64,000 bases of DNA from Paenibacillus macerans (GTDB lineage Bacteria > Bacillota > Bacilli > Paenibacillales > Paenibacillaceae), in the NCBI RefSeq assembly GCF_900454495.1, contig NZ_UGSI01000002.1, positions 1,585,001-1,649,000 on the forward strand, given 5' to 3'. A model generated the notes under the pieces. It saw only the letters and a list, made by a program, of their open reading frames with translations, did not search any database and had not been told where the DNA came from. This document shows positions 9,148-17,002 of this stretch, piece by piece; the stretch's first letter is position 1, and every line of letters begins with the position of its first letter. Made by a program: the position numbers and the translations under genes.

Positions 9148-10857
9148 ATGCCTGATTTTACGATAGCTTTGCAGTCGTTCAGCGATAAATACCGCTATAA
9201 ATATTTAGCCTTGTACCATGCACTCCGTGACGCTATTCATAACGGGACGCTTGCGGAAGGAACGCGGCTGCCGGCCACCCGCGAGCTGGCGGCGATGTAC
9301 GGCCTGTCGCGCGGGAGCGTCTCCCAGGCTTACGATATGCTGCACGCGGAAGGCTACGTCCGCACGATCGTGGGCAGCGGGACGTTCGTTACCGGGATGC
9401 TCGCGCCTCGGCAGGAGACCTCGGATCGCAAGGCGCAGGTTGTTTTGTCGCCATGGGGGCGGCGGGTGGTGTCAGTGATGGACAGGACCGGGAACCAAAG
9501 GGACGCCAGGCTTGACGGCGGGACGGCGGGGGACGGCGACGGCGACGGCCGTTTCCCGGGCGCGGCGGCCGCAGCCGTGGCTTCGCCGGAGCCGGCCGGC
9601 GTGATCTCTTACCGCGACGGCGGGCCGTGGGAAGCGCTGTTCCCGGCCGCCGAGTGGAAAAGCGCGCTCGCCTGGGCGGCGCGCGGCAAGTCCGGCGGCG
9701 CGGGCGGCGACGGCGGCAGCGACGCGGGCGTGAGCGGGGCGTACGGAGCGTACGGGGCGTGCGGGTCCGGCGCGGCCGGAGCTGGCGGAAGCCGCGCCGA
9801 CACAAAGCGTGCGGGCCTGGACCGCGCTGATCCGGGCGGCGCGGCCGGGGAGAGCGCTGATCCCGGCCGCACTGGCGCGGACCCGCTCGGCGAGCTGGAG
9901 CTGCGCCAGGCGATCGCCGCACATTTGCGGCGCAGCCGGGGCATCTCGGCAGATGCGGAGCAAATCTGCCTGTTCAACGGCTCGATGCAGGCGATAACGC
10001 TGCTGACCCAGCTGCTGCTGGGGGAAGGCGAACCGGCGGTGCTGGAAGATCCGTGTTACTACGGGATCGCCCGGGCGGTCGCCGCCTGCGGAGGCGTGGC
10101 CGTCCCGGCGCAGCTGGACGGCCACGGCATCGTGCCGCGCGATTGGGACGCGCGGCTGCTGTTTGTGACGCCGGGGCGGCAGTTCCCGACCGGCGCCGTG
10201 CTCTCCCACGCCCGGCGGCGCGAGCTGCTGAAATGGGCGTCGCGGCGGAACGCGGTCATCGTCGAGGACGACTATGACAGCGAGTTCCGCTGGGGCGGCC
10301 GCCCGCTGGAGCCGCTGAAGGCGCTGGACCAGGAGGAGCGCGTCATTTACATCGGCTCCTTCTCCAAGACGATGTTCGCCGCTCTGCGGATCGGCTATGC
10401 GGTGCTCCCGCGCAGCCTGGTGCGGGCGCTGGCGAGCGCCAAGGCGCTCTACGAGCCGGCGCCCCCGGCGCGGCTGGAGCAGCGGGCGCTGGCCCGGTTC
10501 ATGCGAACGGGCGGCTATGACCGCCATCTGCGCCGGATGCGGCGTTATTACGGCGCCAAGCAGGAAGTGTTCCGCACCCGGCTGGAAAGCGAACTGGGCG
10601 GCCTGTTCCGGCTCCAGCCGGCCGACGCCGGGCTGCTGATGTACGCGCTTTGGCGGAAGTCGCCGGAGGAATACCGCGCTTTTCAGGCCGCGGCGACCCG
10701 GCGGGGCGTGTTGTTCCGCGACGCCGCCATCTACCGGTTGACCCCGGGCGAGCCGGCCGCTTGCTTTTGTTTTGCCCATTTGGACGAGGAAGCGCTGCTC
10801 GAAGGGGTGAACCGCATGAAAGCGGCGTGGATAGATATTCAAGTGAACGGGAATTAA
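9148..10857 (+). CDS. MocR-family transcriptional regulator with aminotransferase-like domain
   Basis: The N-terminal winged-helix GntR-type DNA-binding domain (LYHALRDAIHNGTL, LPATRELA, GLSRGSVSQAYDMLHAEGYV) is joined to a fold-type I aminotransferase-like domain that binds PLP through the lysine in SFSKTMFAALRIGY. I chose ATG 9148 because GGGAGGAG ends about 10 nt before it; a GTG at 9118 is also in frame. The protein is larger than typical MocR proteins because a Gly/Ala/Asp-rich stretch of about 65 residues (roughly bases 9682-9885) sits between WKSALAWAARGK and DPLGELELRQ, next to another low-complexity linker. Known MocR proteins control vitamin B6, GABA or taurine genes. The target here is unknown; the divergent flavin split-barrel gene is a candidate. 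Confidence 0.88.
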   Translation: MPDFTIALQSFSDKYRYKYLALYHALRDAIHNGTLAEGTRLPATRELAAMYGLSRGSVSQAYDMLHAEGYVRTIVGSGTFVTGMLAPRQETSDRKAQVVLSPWGRRVVSVMDRTGNQRDARLDGGTAGDGDGDGRFPGAAAAAVASPEPAGVISYRDGGPWEALFPAAEWKSALAWAARGKSGGAGGDGGSDAGVSGAYGAYGACGSGAAGAGGSRADTKRAGLDRADPGGAAGESADPGRTGADPLGELELRQAIAAHLRRSRGISADAEQICLFNGSMQAITLLTQLLLGEGEPAVLEDPCYYGIARAVAACGGVAVPAQLDGHGIVPRDWDARLLFVTPGRQFPTGAVLSHARRRELLKWASRRNAVIVEDDYDSEFRWGGRPLEPLKALDQEERVIYIGSFSKTMFAALRIGYAVLPRSLVRALASAKALYEPAPPARLEQRALARFMRTGGYDRHLRRMRRYYGAKQEVFRTRLESELGGLFRLQPADAGLLMYALWRKSPEEYRAFQAAATRRGVLFRDAAIYRLTPGEPAACFCFAHLDEEALLEGVNRMKAAWIDIQVNGN

Positions 10858-10916
10858 GGGTATAATAAGAGAATAAACATTCATTTTGAAGGATTTTTTT
10901 TTCGGGAGGGAAGGAC

Positions 10917-11702
10917 ATGCTTCACGTTTCACCGTCTTCGTTTATATTGAAGCCGGCTTTTGCCAAAATCGTATGCGAGCCCGGTTGGAAATGGCACAAG
11001 CGGGAAAAACCGCTGGATAATTACGACCTGTTTTACGTTTGGAGCGGCGAAGGAACGGTTGTCCTGAACGACCAGCCGATTCCCGTCAGCAAAGGAAGCT
11101 GCTTCCTGTTCCGGAAAGGGGATCATACGAGCGCCACGCATAATCCGCAGCGTCCGCTTGTCCTCACGTATATCCATTTCGACGTCAGTGAACCGGTGAC
11201 CGAAGTGCCGGGACCTTACCGCGTGCTAGAAGATACCCTCGATTTTGAATACATGCTGTCACGTTATGTCCGCCTGTTTCTGGTAAAGGCTTACGCCGCC
11301 GAAGAGGAGGCGCGGCTCATCCTTAAACAGCTGCTCATTCAGTTGCTGCGCGAGGAGCGCCAGGTGCCGATGGAGAAAAAAGTCAGCAACCAGCTGCATG
11401 AGGTGATCCACGAGGTCGCCAACTACGTGCTCCAGCATCCTGGCTTGCCCCACAAAGTGCAGGACCTGGCGGCGCGCGCCGGGTTGTCCCCGCGTTATTT
11501 TTCGATCAAGTTCAAGGAAATCATCGGGATGTCCGTTCAATCGTACATCATCAAATCGCGGATCGACCGCGCCCAGCACCTGCTGCTGCATGCCGGCATG
11601 AACGTCACGGAGGTGGCCGACGCTCTCGGATACCGGGACATTTTCTTTTTCAGCCGCCAATTCAAGCAGTATACCGGCAAAAGTCCGTCGGAAATCAGAT
11701 AA
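10917..11702 (+). CDS. AraC-family transcriptional regulator
   Basis: The N-terminal cupin-type sensor domain (YDLFYVWSGEGTVVLND, then FRKGDHT) is followed by a C-terminal double helix-turn-helix: VQDLAARAGLSPRYFSIKFKE and VTEVADALGYRDIFFFSRQFKQYTGKSPSEIR. This is the layout of AraC regulators that sense sugars or related ligands. The length of 261 residues is normal. Start ATG 10917 follows GGGAGGGAAGG. No sugar-use gene adjoins it, so the target is unknown. A hairpin at 11711 closes the unit. Confidence 0.88.
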   Translation: MLHVSPSSFILKPAFAKIVCEPGWKWHKREKPLDNYDLFYVWSGEGTVVLNDQPIPVSKGSCFLFRKGDHTSATHNPQRPLVLTYIHFDVSEPVTEVPGPYRVLEDTLDFEYMLSRYVRLFLVKAYAAEEEARLILKQLLIQLLREERQVPMEKKVSNQLHEVIHEVANYVLQHPGLPHKVQDLAARAGLSPRYFSIKFKEIIGMSVQSYIIKSRIDRAQHLLLHAGMNVTEVADALGYRDIFFFSRQFKQYTGKSPSEIR

Positions 11703-11710
11703 TGAAAGCG

Positions 11711-11753
11711 ACCCGGTTGCCTTAAGGATTTTTAAGGTATGCCGGGTTCTTTG
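11711..11753 (+). terminator. terminator after the AraC-type gene
   Basis: ACCCGG (11711-11716) and CCGGGT (11742-11747) enclose a second pair, CCTTAA/TTAAGG. The tail is T-rich but short. Confidence 0.6.
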
Positions 11754-11980
11754 CTATTTTTGCCGGATAATGCCGCCATTCGCTTTGAAGGCCTTGTCCG
11801 GTCTCTTGTCCGCGAACCTTCTTAAGATTAATTTAAGGTTGGCGACAGGGGGATGTAAGGATAGTCAGGTATGCTGATAAAAGAACTAGTAGAATGATCC
11901 GGAAATAGTATGGCTTATCTGCGGACAGGGGCCATGGATCACTTTGTTCTATATTAGTCTTGTGCTCAGGAGATGGCGTC

Positions 11981-12135
11981 CCCATAAAATAGAGGAACTT
12001 TAGGGTCTTATTTTCCGAAGTTGAGCCTATTTATCACCATAGGGGAACTTTTGGGTCTTATTTTTCGATGAATAGGTCGAAAGGCGGCCTTTCGCCACTA
12101 AATCATGAAACTAGCGCCATAAAATTCCTCTAATT
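11981..12135. repeat. intergenic repeat C with a direct repeat
   Basis: Two direct copies, CCATA..GAACTTTAGGGTCTTATTTTCCGA near 11982-12018 and CCATA..GAACTTTTGGGTCTTATTTTTCGA near 12038-12068, are interrupted here for brevity. TAGAGGAA (11990-11997) is inverted as TTCCTCTA (12125-12132). AGGCGGCCTTTCGCC forms a small stem between them. The 620-bp gap between the AraC gene and 12321 holds this element and no gene that I can support. Confidence 0.55.
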
Positions 12136-12320
12136 CACGCAACATGGGGGACATCGGCTGAAATAGCGCCCTTTTTTTTCTTTATGTTGTCACCCGAGAT
12201 CTTCAATAGATTATTTTGTCGTTTTCTCAAGTCTTCACTTGCCATTATGCTGACGTTATTTCCAGAATCGTCTACTAGAAAGAACGTGACCTTTATTCAT
12301 AAAAGGAATGACATGATCAT

Positions 12321-12542
12321 ATGAAATCGCTTTGGAAGTTTGCCCTGCAATTTTTGCTGGCCCATATCGTTAGCGATTTAACCTATAGGCAGCTCGCTTT
12401 TTTTCGGCATCCACTCAATAATACATCCATACCCGGGTTCATATTTAAAACCACGCTCGATATGATATTATTTGTGATCGTTGCTGCCGTTGTTTTTATC
12501 GGGACCGAGAAAATCCGGCAGATGATCAAATGTCTCAATTAA
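12321..12542 (+). CDS. small membrane protein of unknown function
   Basis: A 73-residue protein with two hydrophobic segments (LWKFALQFLLAHIV and MILFVIVAAVVFIGT). I do not recognise the family. The ribosome site is weak: AAAGGA at 12302-12306 is about 14 nt from the ATG. The next short frame overlaps its 3' end by 13 nt and also encodes a membrane segment, which supports a two-gene unit. Confidence 0.5.
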   Translation: MKSLWKFALQFLLAHIVSDLTYRQLAFFRHPLNNTSIPGFIFKTTLDMILFVIVAAVVFIGTEKIRQMIKCLN

Positions 12543-12685
12543 CCAATGAGCCTCAAACTGGAACAGTTATCGAAACAATACGGCTCAAAGCAGGTATTGG
12601 CCATCTCGCCTTTATCCTGTGCGTGCTGTGGTTATGCATCGGCTTAGTCAAAATCATCCTCTTTGTACGCTGCCTGCAGCATTAA
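12530..12685 (+). CDS. tiny membrane protein overlapping the previous gene
   Basis: A 51-residue frame starting ATG 12530 inside the 3' end of the 73-residue gene. It begins MSQLTNEPQTG and has one long hydrophobic segment (HLAFILCVLWLCIGLVKII). The stop overlaps the convergent psd stop by 4 nt. The overlap suggests translational coupling, but the ribosome site is poor, so this stays tentative. Confidence 0.4.
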   Translation: MSQLTNEPQTGTVIETIRLKAGIGHLAFILCVLWLCIGLVKIILFVRCLQH

Positions 12686-13506
12686 TCCGCGTCCTTGGGA
12701 GGCGTCTTCACCTTGGCGCCCGCGGCTGCAAAGCTTCCGAGCGGCTCGCCCATCCGGATCTTCCGTCCCGGTGCGAGCCCCGGCAGCGGGGCAAATGTGC
12801 CGTTTTGGGTCAGCAGCACCACGGTGGAGCCGAATTCGAAATAGGCGAGATCGTCTCCCTGGTTCCAGCTTTTCGCCCGTTCGTCGGTATATTTGATGCT
12901 GCTGACGTTCATCGCCCCGACTTTGACGAGCGCCACCTCTCCATGCTCATGGGAAATATACGTAATCAGCCGCTCGTTCCGGCATAACACCTTTTTTATA
13001 TGGCGCATGCCGAAGTCGTTAACCGGATATACCCGGCCTTTGATATGCTCGCTTTCCAGCTTTTTGCCGGTGACGGGGGCATGGATGCGATGATATTCGG
13101 TCGGGCTCAAATATAGCACAAAAGCATAGCCATGCTTATACGATTCGATGCGCGGGGAACGGTTGAGCAGTTCCTCAACGGAGTAATCCTGGCCTTTCAC
13201 GTTTAGAATCGTGCCGGAGCGGATTTCCCCCATAAACGTAATCAGCGCGTCCACGGGGCTGACCATGCCGCCCTGCTCCGCATGAACCGGACGCATGCCC
13301 GGCTTTAATTTGCGGGTAAAAAATTCGTTGAGCGTCCGGTATTCCCGCAGTTCTTTTTCCGCTTCATGCAGTGGAATTGCGTACGATTTTGCGAACAAAG
13401 GGATCAACAGCCGGCTGATTTCCGAATGGGAAAACTTTCCCATCAGCCTGCAAACCGATTTGCGGGAGGACAATTCCGTCATCCACTTCATCCATGCTGC
13501 CGCCAA
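12682..13506 (-). CDS. psd: phosphatidylserine decarboxylase proenzyme
   Basis: Membrane-associated enzyme that makes phosphatidylethanolamine by decarboxylating phosphatidylserine. It self-cleaves at a Gly-Ser bond to form a pyruvoyl cofactor. The cleavage motif is seen as FEFGSTVVLL near residue 228, and the catalytic His region as YHRIHAPVTG. The 274 residues match the short Gram-positive form. The start is TTG 13506, supported by AGGAGG 8 nt upstream. No pssA lies next to it. It is convergent with the two small membrane genes. Confidence 0.92.
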   Translation of the reverse strand: MAAAWMKWMTELSSRKSVCRLMGKFSHSEISRLLIPLFAKSYAIPLHEAEKELREYRTLNEFFTRKLKPGMRPVHAEQGGMVSPVDALITFMGEIRSGTILNVKGQDYSVEELLNRSPRIESYKHGYAFVLYLSPTEYHRIHAPVTGKKLESEHIKGRVYPVNDFGMRHIKKVLCRNERLITYISHEHGEVALVKVGAMNVSSIKYTDERAKSWNQGDDLAYFEFGSTVVLLTQNGTFAPLPGLAPGRKIRMGEPLGSFAAAGAKVKTPPKDAD

Positions 13507-13625
13507 GAAAGCAACCTCCTAATCTTGATGTGCCGCTTCCGCTTATCTTGACACAGAACGGGGACGAAATCAATATGAAAGCGGTTTCTCCCGCGCATTG
13601 AAACTTGAAAGTTTAAAATTTGTTC

Positions 13626-13654
13626 TTGATGCTTGAAAACGGTTGGTGTATGTT
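13626..13654 (+). promoter_or_regulatory. possible sigma-A promoter of the thiamine-transport operon
   Basis: TTGATG (13626-13631), a 17-bp spacer and TATGTT (13649-13654) lie just before the riboswitch aptamer. The hexamers are imperfect, and the assignment rests mainly on position. Confidence 0.35.
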
Positions 13655-13669
13655 AAAGACAATCGCATA

Positions 13670-13762
13670 CGATACGGGGGCTTGAGTGAATCAGGCTGAG
13701 ATGGCAGCATATTCCGCTGCGGACCGTTAATCTGATCTGGATAATGCCAGCGTAGAGAATCG
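13670..13762 (+). promoter_or_regulatory. TPP riboswitch (THI box)
   Basis: The conserved THI-box blocks are present in order: GGGGGC, GGCTGAGATGG, GACCGTTAATCTGATC, and TGGATAATGCCAGCGTAG. CGAT (13670) can pair with ATCG (13759) as the base of P1. A hairpin plus T6 at 13805-13832 provides the expression platform. When thiamine pyrophosphate is bound, transcription should stop before ykoE. Confidence 0.93.
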
Positions 13763-13804
13763 AATGTCCGGGATATACCTGCGTACATACCCGTGACCTG
13801 AGCG

Positions 13805-13832
13805 CCGCCTGAGCTTATTCTGGCGGTTTTTT
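13805..13832 (+). terminator. riboswitch-controlled terminator
   Basis: CCGCC (13805-13809) and GGCGG (13822-13826) are followed by TTTTTT. It lies 40 bp after the TPP aptamer and about 40 bp before ykoE. Confidence 0.8.
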
Positions 13833-13874
13833 GTCGTTTGCGAAAAATATATTTTTCGAAAAGGGGAGAAAAAC

Positions 13875-14480
13875 ATGCAAGAAGCAGCAACAAAACAAAG
13901 CGGCCGCGGGCTGAAGCTGAGCGATCTGCTGGTGACCGTGCTCGTGTCGGTCGTGCTTGGCGTAGTTTATCATTTCTGGAGCTCGGTGTATAACTTGTTC
14001 TCGCCGCTGTTTCCGCAGGCCGATGAAATCGTCTACGGAATGTGGTTTCTGGCTCCGACGCTCGTATTTTTGCTGATCCGCAAACCGGGGGTGGCGCTGA
14101 TCGCGGAAGTGGCCGCGGCCCATGTGGAAATTTTGTTCGGCAGCGAATGGGGCGTTCAGCTTGTGCTGTACAGTGTGCTGCAAGGCTTGGGGGCGGAGCT
14201 CGTATTCGCGGCTTTCCGGTACCGAAAATTTTCCGGTTCCGTCGCCGCTTTGGCCGGCATCGGGGCTGCGGTAGGCTCCATCATTCCGGATATTTATTAC
14301 GGATACGTGCAGGACTATGAAACCTGGCTGCTGATCGCCAAATACGCGATGCGGGCCGTCAGCTCCGCGCTGATCGCCGGCTACTTCGCTTACGGGCTGG
14401 CCAAAGCCGTGGAGGCCACGGGCGTGACCACCCTGCTGCGCCCCGTCGATCCCAAAGATTATGCGGCGCTGGATGATTAA
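13875..14480 (+). CDS. ykoE: ECF transporter substrate-binding S component for thiamine precursor, YkoE-like
   Basis: Integral membrane S component (about 200 residues, 5-6 hydrophobic segments) that should bind the thiamine precursor HMP or a related pyrimidine. YkoE traits include YGMWFLAPTLVFLLIRKPG and the helix ending GFAYGLAKA-like (here AGYFAYGLAKAVEATG). The ATG follows AAGGGGAGAAAAAC. It sits first in a TPP-riboswitch operon with ATPase and T-component genes directly behind it. In B. subtilis the order is ykoF-E-D-C; ykoF is missing here. Confidence 0.9.
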   Translation: MQEAATKQSGRGLKLSDLLVTVLVSVVLGVVYHFWSSVYNLFSPLFPQADEIVYGMWFLAPTLVFLLIRKPGVALIAEVAAAHVEILFGSEWGVQLVLYSVLQGLGAELVFAAFRYRKFSGSVAALAGIGAAVGSIIPDIYYGYVQDYETWLLIAKYAMRAVSSALIAGYFAYGLAKAVEATGVTTLLRPVDPKDYAALDD

Positions 14481-14482
14481 CC

Positions 14483-16198
14483 ATGGAAACGGCCGTTGAA
14501 GTTTGCGATCTTAGGCTGAAATTTCCGGGGGAGACGCGGTTTGTGTTTAAGGATTTGAGCTTTCGGGCTTTTCGCGGGGAAAAAGTGCTCCTGCTCGGCC
14601 CCAGCGGGAGCGGGAAATCCACGCTTCTCCAGGTGCTGTCGGGGATTATCCCGCGGCTTGTGGAGGTTCCGATGCGCTGTGCGTCGCAGCGTTTGCCCCG
14701 CTCCTGGGGCTATGTGTTTCAGGATCCCGATACCCAGTTTTGCATGCCTTTTGTGGATGAGGAGCTGGCTTTTACGCTGGAAAACCTGGGGGTTCCCCGG
14801 CCGGAAATGACCGCCCGGATGGAGGCGGTGCTGGAGGACGTCGGGCTGCGTTTGCCCGAGCTGCACATGCCGATCCAGGCCCTGTCGCAAGGGATGAAGC
14901 AGCGGCTCGCTTTGGCTTCGGTGCTGCTCGGCGATCCGGAGGTTTTGCTGCTCGACGAGCCTTCCGCGCTGCTTGATCCCGAAGGGCGCGAGCAGATTTG
15001 GCAGTCCGTCAGCCGCATTGCCGAGGGCCGCACGCTGATCATCGTCGAACACCGGATCGAGGAAATTCTCGGGCTCGGACTCGTCGACCGGGTCGCGTTG
15101 TTCGGACCGGACGGCCGCCTGCTGGGCCAGGGATCGCCGGAGACGATTTTTGCGGAGTTCCGGCGGGAGTTAAAGGAGTTCGGCATCTGGTATCCCGGGG
15201 TTTGGACGGAGTTTCTGGCCGCGCCGGAGGGGCGGCGCCTGCTGGAGCCGGTGCCGGCTTTGGCGCGGAGCGGGGATGGCGGCGGTTCCTCCGCCGGGCC
15301 GCCGGGCGCTCCCTTGGGCACTCCCTCGAGCGCTCCGTTCTCGGCGGCCGCGTTCTCCGGCCCAATCCCCGCCCTCGCGCCGCTTGTCGAACTTAAAGGA
15401 TTTCGCGGGCTGAGGATGGGGAGGCCGGTTATAGAAGTCGAACATGCTGCGGTGATGCCCGGCGATTTTATCGCCGTCACAGGACCGAACGGCGCGGGAA
15501 AAAGCTCGCTGCTGCTCAGCCTGATGGGACTGCTGAAAACGGAGGGCGAATACTTTCTGCGGGGCGTTCCGATGCAAGGGGGCAAGGTCGGCCGCCGCGT
15601 CCGCCGGCGCCAGATGGAGCGGGCGGCGCAGGAAATCGGCTTCGTTTTTCAAAACCCGGAATTTCAATTTGTCGCCGACCGGGTGGACGAGGAAGCCGCT
15701 TTTTCGCTTAGGGAAGGCGGGCTTTCTGCGGCCGGAATTCGCGGGCGTACGGCGCGGATTTTGCGGCAGTTCGGCCTGGAAGGGTACGAGGGGCGGCATC
15801 CCTACCAGCTGTCGCTGGGGCAAAAACGGCGGCTTAGCGTCGCCAGCGCGGCCGTGCGCGAGCAGCCGCTGCTGCTGCTCGACGAACCGACCTTTGGCCA
15901 GGATGCCGCAAACGCGTTTGCGATCCTTTTGTTATGCGAAGAGCTGCGGCGGCGCGGGACGGCGATCGTGATGGTCACGCACGAGGAGTGGATTGCCGCC
16001 ACGGCAGCGACACAGCGCTGGGAAGTGCGGGAAGGGCGCCTGGTCTCCCGCTCCTACACGGAACGCGGGGCGGCAATGGCCGCGATTACGGCGGAGCCGG
16101 GAGGAACGGGCCTGTCCGAATCGGCCGGCTCCTGCGCTTCATCCGCCCCCGGCCGAGCCGCCTCCGGCTCCGCCCCAAAGGCGGTGACCCTGCGATGA
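14483..16198 (+). CDS. ykoD: ECF transporter ATPase with two ATP-binding domains, YkoD-like
   Basis: Energises uptake through ykoE and ykoC. The 571 residues contain two complete ABC ATPase domains in one chain. First: GPSGSGKST, Q-loop in FQDPDTQFCMPFVDEE, signature LSQGMKQR, Walker B VLLLDEPSALLD. Second: GPNGAGKSS, QNPEFQFVADRVDEEA, signature LSLGQKRR, LLLLDEPTFGQD. The DTQF and EFQF Q-loops are typical of ECF ATPases. The domains are joined by an Ala/Gly/Pro linker near residues 270-295, and a low-complexity C-terminal tail follows the second. It starts 2 nt after the ykoE stop, and its own stop overlaps the ykoC start. Confidence 0.92.
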   Translation: METAVEVCDLRLKFPGETRFVFKDLSFRAFRGEKVLLLGPSGSGKSTLLQVLSGIIPRLVEVPMRCASQRLPRSWGYVFQDPDTQFCMPFVDEELAFTLENLGVPRPEMTARMEAVLEDVGLRLPELHMPIQALSQGMKQRLALASVLLGDPEVLLLDEPSALLDPEGREQIWQSVSRIAEGRTLIIVEHRIEEILGLGLVDRVALFGPDGRLLGQGSPETIFAEFRRELKEFGIWYPGVWTEFLAAPEGRRLLEPVPALARSGDGGGSSAGPPGAPLGTPSSAPFSAAAFSGPIPALAPLVELKGFRGLRMGRPVIEVEHAAVMPGDFIAVTGPNGAGKSSLLLSLMGLLKTEGEYFLRGVPMQGGKVGRRVRRRQMERAAQEIGFVFQNPEFQFVADRVDEEAAFSLREGGLSAAGIRGRTARILRQFGLEGYEGRHPYQLSLGQKRRLSVASAAVREQPLLLLDEPTFGQDAANAFAILLLCEELRRRGTAIVMVTHEEWIAATAATQRWEVREGRLVSRSYTERGAAMAAITAEPGGTGLSESAGSCASSAPGRAASGSAPKAVTLR

Positions 16199-16992
16199 AG
16201 CCGCTGTTGGCCCCCAAAACGAAAGGCTGGCTGCACCGGGCCAACCCGGCCTGCAAGCTGGCGCTGTTCGTTTTGCTGTTTCTGGTGACCTTGTTTACGC
16301 ACCGTCCCGATTTCATGTTTTATCAAGCCGTATTGTTTACGCTGCTCCTGTTTCTGCTGAGCGGATACGAGCCGTGGAAAATCGCGCTGCTTGTCCTGCC
16401 CTTTCTGCTCATCTTCATTTCGTCTTCCTCTACGATGATTTTGTTCGGCAAAGGCGAGCACGAATGGTGGTCCTGGGGCCTCATTCGCATTTCGGAGGAG
16501 AGTTTTTACCGCGGCGTTCACATCGGGCTTAAGTCGGTAACCTTTGCGGCGGAAGGCTTGCTTTTCGTGCTGACCACCTCGTCCGTCGCCCTGTTTTACT
16601 CGCTGATGCAGCAGGTTAAGCTTGCGCCCAAATATGCTTACAGCTTTATGGCTTCCGTGCGGCTGCTCCCGATGGTCTGGGAGGAGCTGCAGATCCGCCG
16701 GAGCGCCCTGCGCATCCGCGGCGTGCGCACGCCGCGGGGACCGCGGGGCTGGGCCAAGCTGGCCCGGCTTTACGCGGTGCCGCTGCTCTCGCAAAGCATC
16801 CGCCGGGCGCACCGCGTGGCCGTGGCCATGGAGGCCAAAGATTTCGACGGCAGCCGGCCGCGCACTTATTATTACCGCTTCGCTTATTCGCGGTATGACC
16901 TGCTGGCGCTGCTCGTCATAGGCGCTGCCGTGGCGGCCGCCTTCGCGCTTTCACGGACGTATCCGCTGTTCGGCATTGCCGATGTCAGGTGA
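16195..16992 (+). CDS. ykoC: ECF transporter T component, YkoC-like
   Basis: Membrane coupling subunit (265 residues) with N-terminal hydrophobic helices (LALFVLLFLVTLFTH and the next pair), the long cytoplasmic coupling helices and the typical Ala-Arg-Gly-like motifs: RRSALRIRGVRTPRG and VAMEAKDFDGSRPR. ATG 16195 overlaps the ykoD stop (ATGA), so translation is coupled. It is the last gene of the riboswitch operon. Confidence 0.9.
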   Translation: MKPLLAPKTKGWLHRANPACKLALFVLLFLVTLFTHRPDFMFYQAVLFTLLLFLLSGYEPWKIALLVLPFLLIFISSSSTMILFGKGEHEWWSWGLIRISEESFYRGVHIGLKSVTFAAEGLLFVLTTSSVALFYSLMQQVKLAPKYAYSFMASVRLLPMVWEELQIRRSALRIRGVRTPRGPRGWAKLARLYAVPLLSQSIRRAHRVAVAMEAKDFDGSRPRTYYYRFAYSRYDLLALLVIGAAVAAAFALSRTYPLFGIADVR

Positions 16993-17002
16993 GCAAGGAC
17001 GA

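Noticed and set aside
9389..10932. Long minus-strand frames opposite the MocR gene
   Set aside because: They are mirror frames of GC-rich coding DNA, with Arg/Pro/Ala-dominated composition and no start signals.
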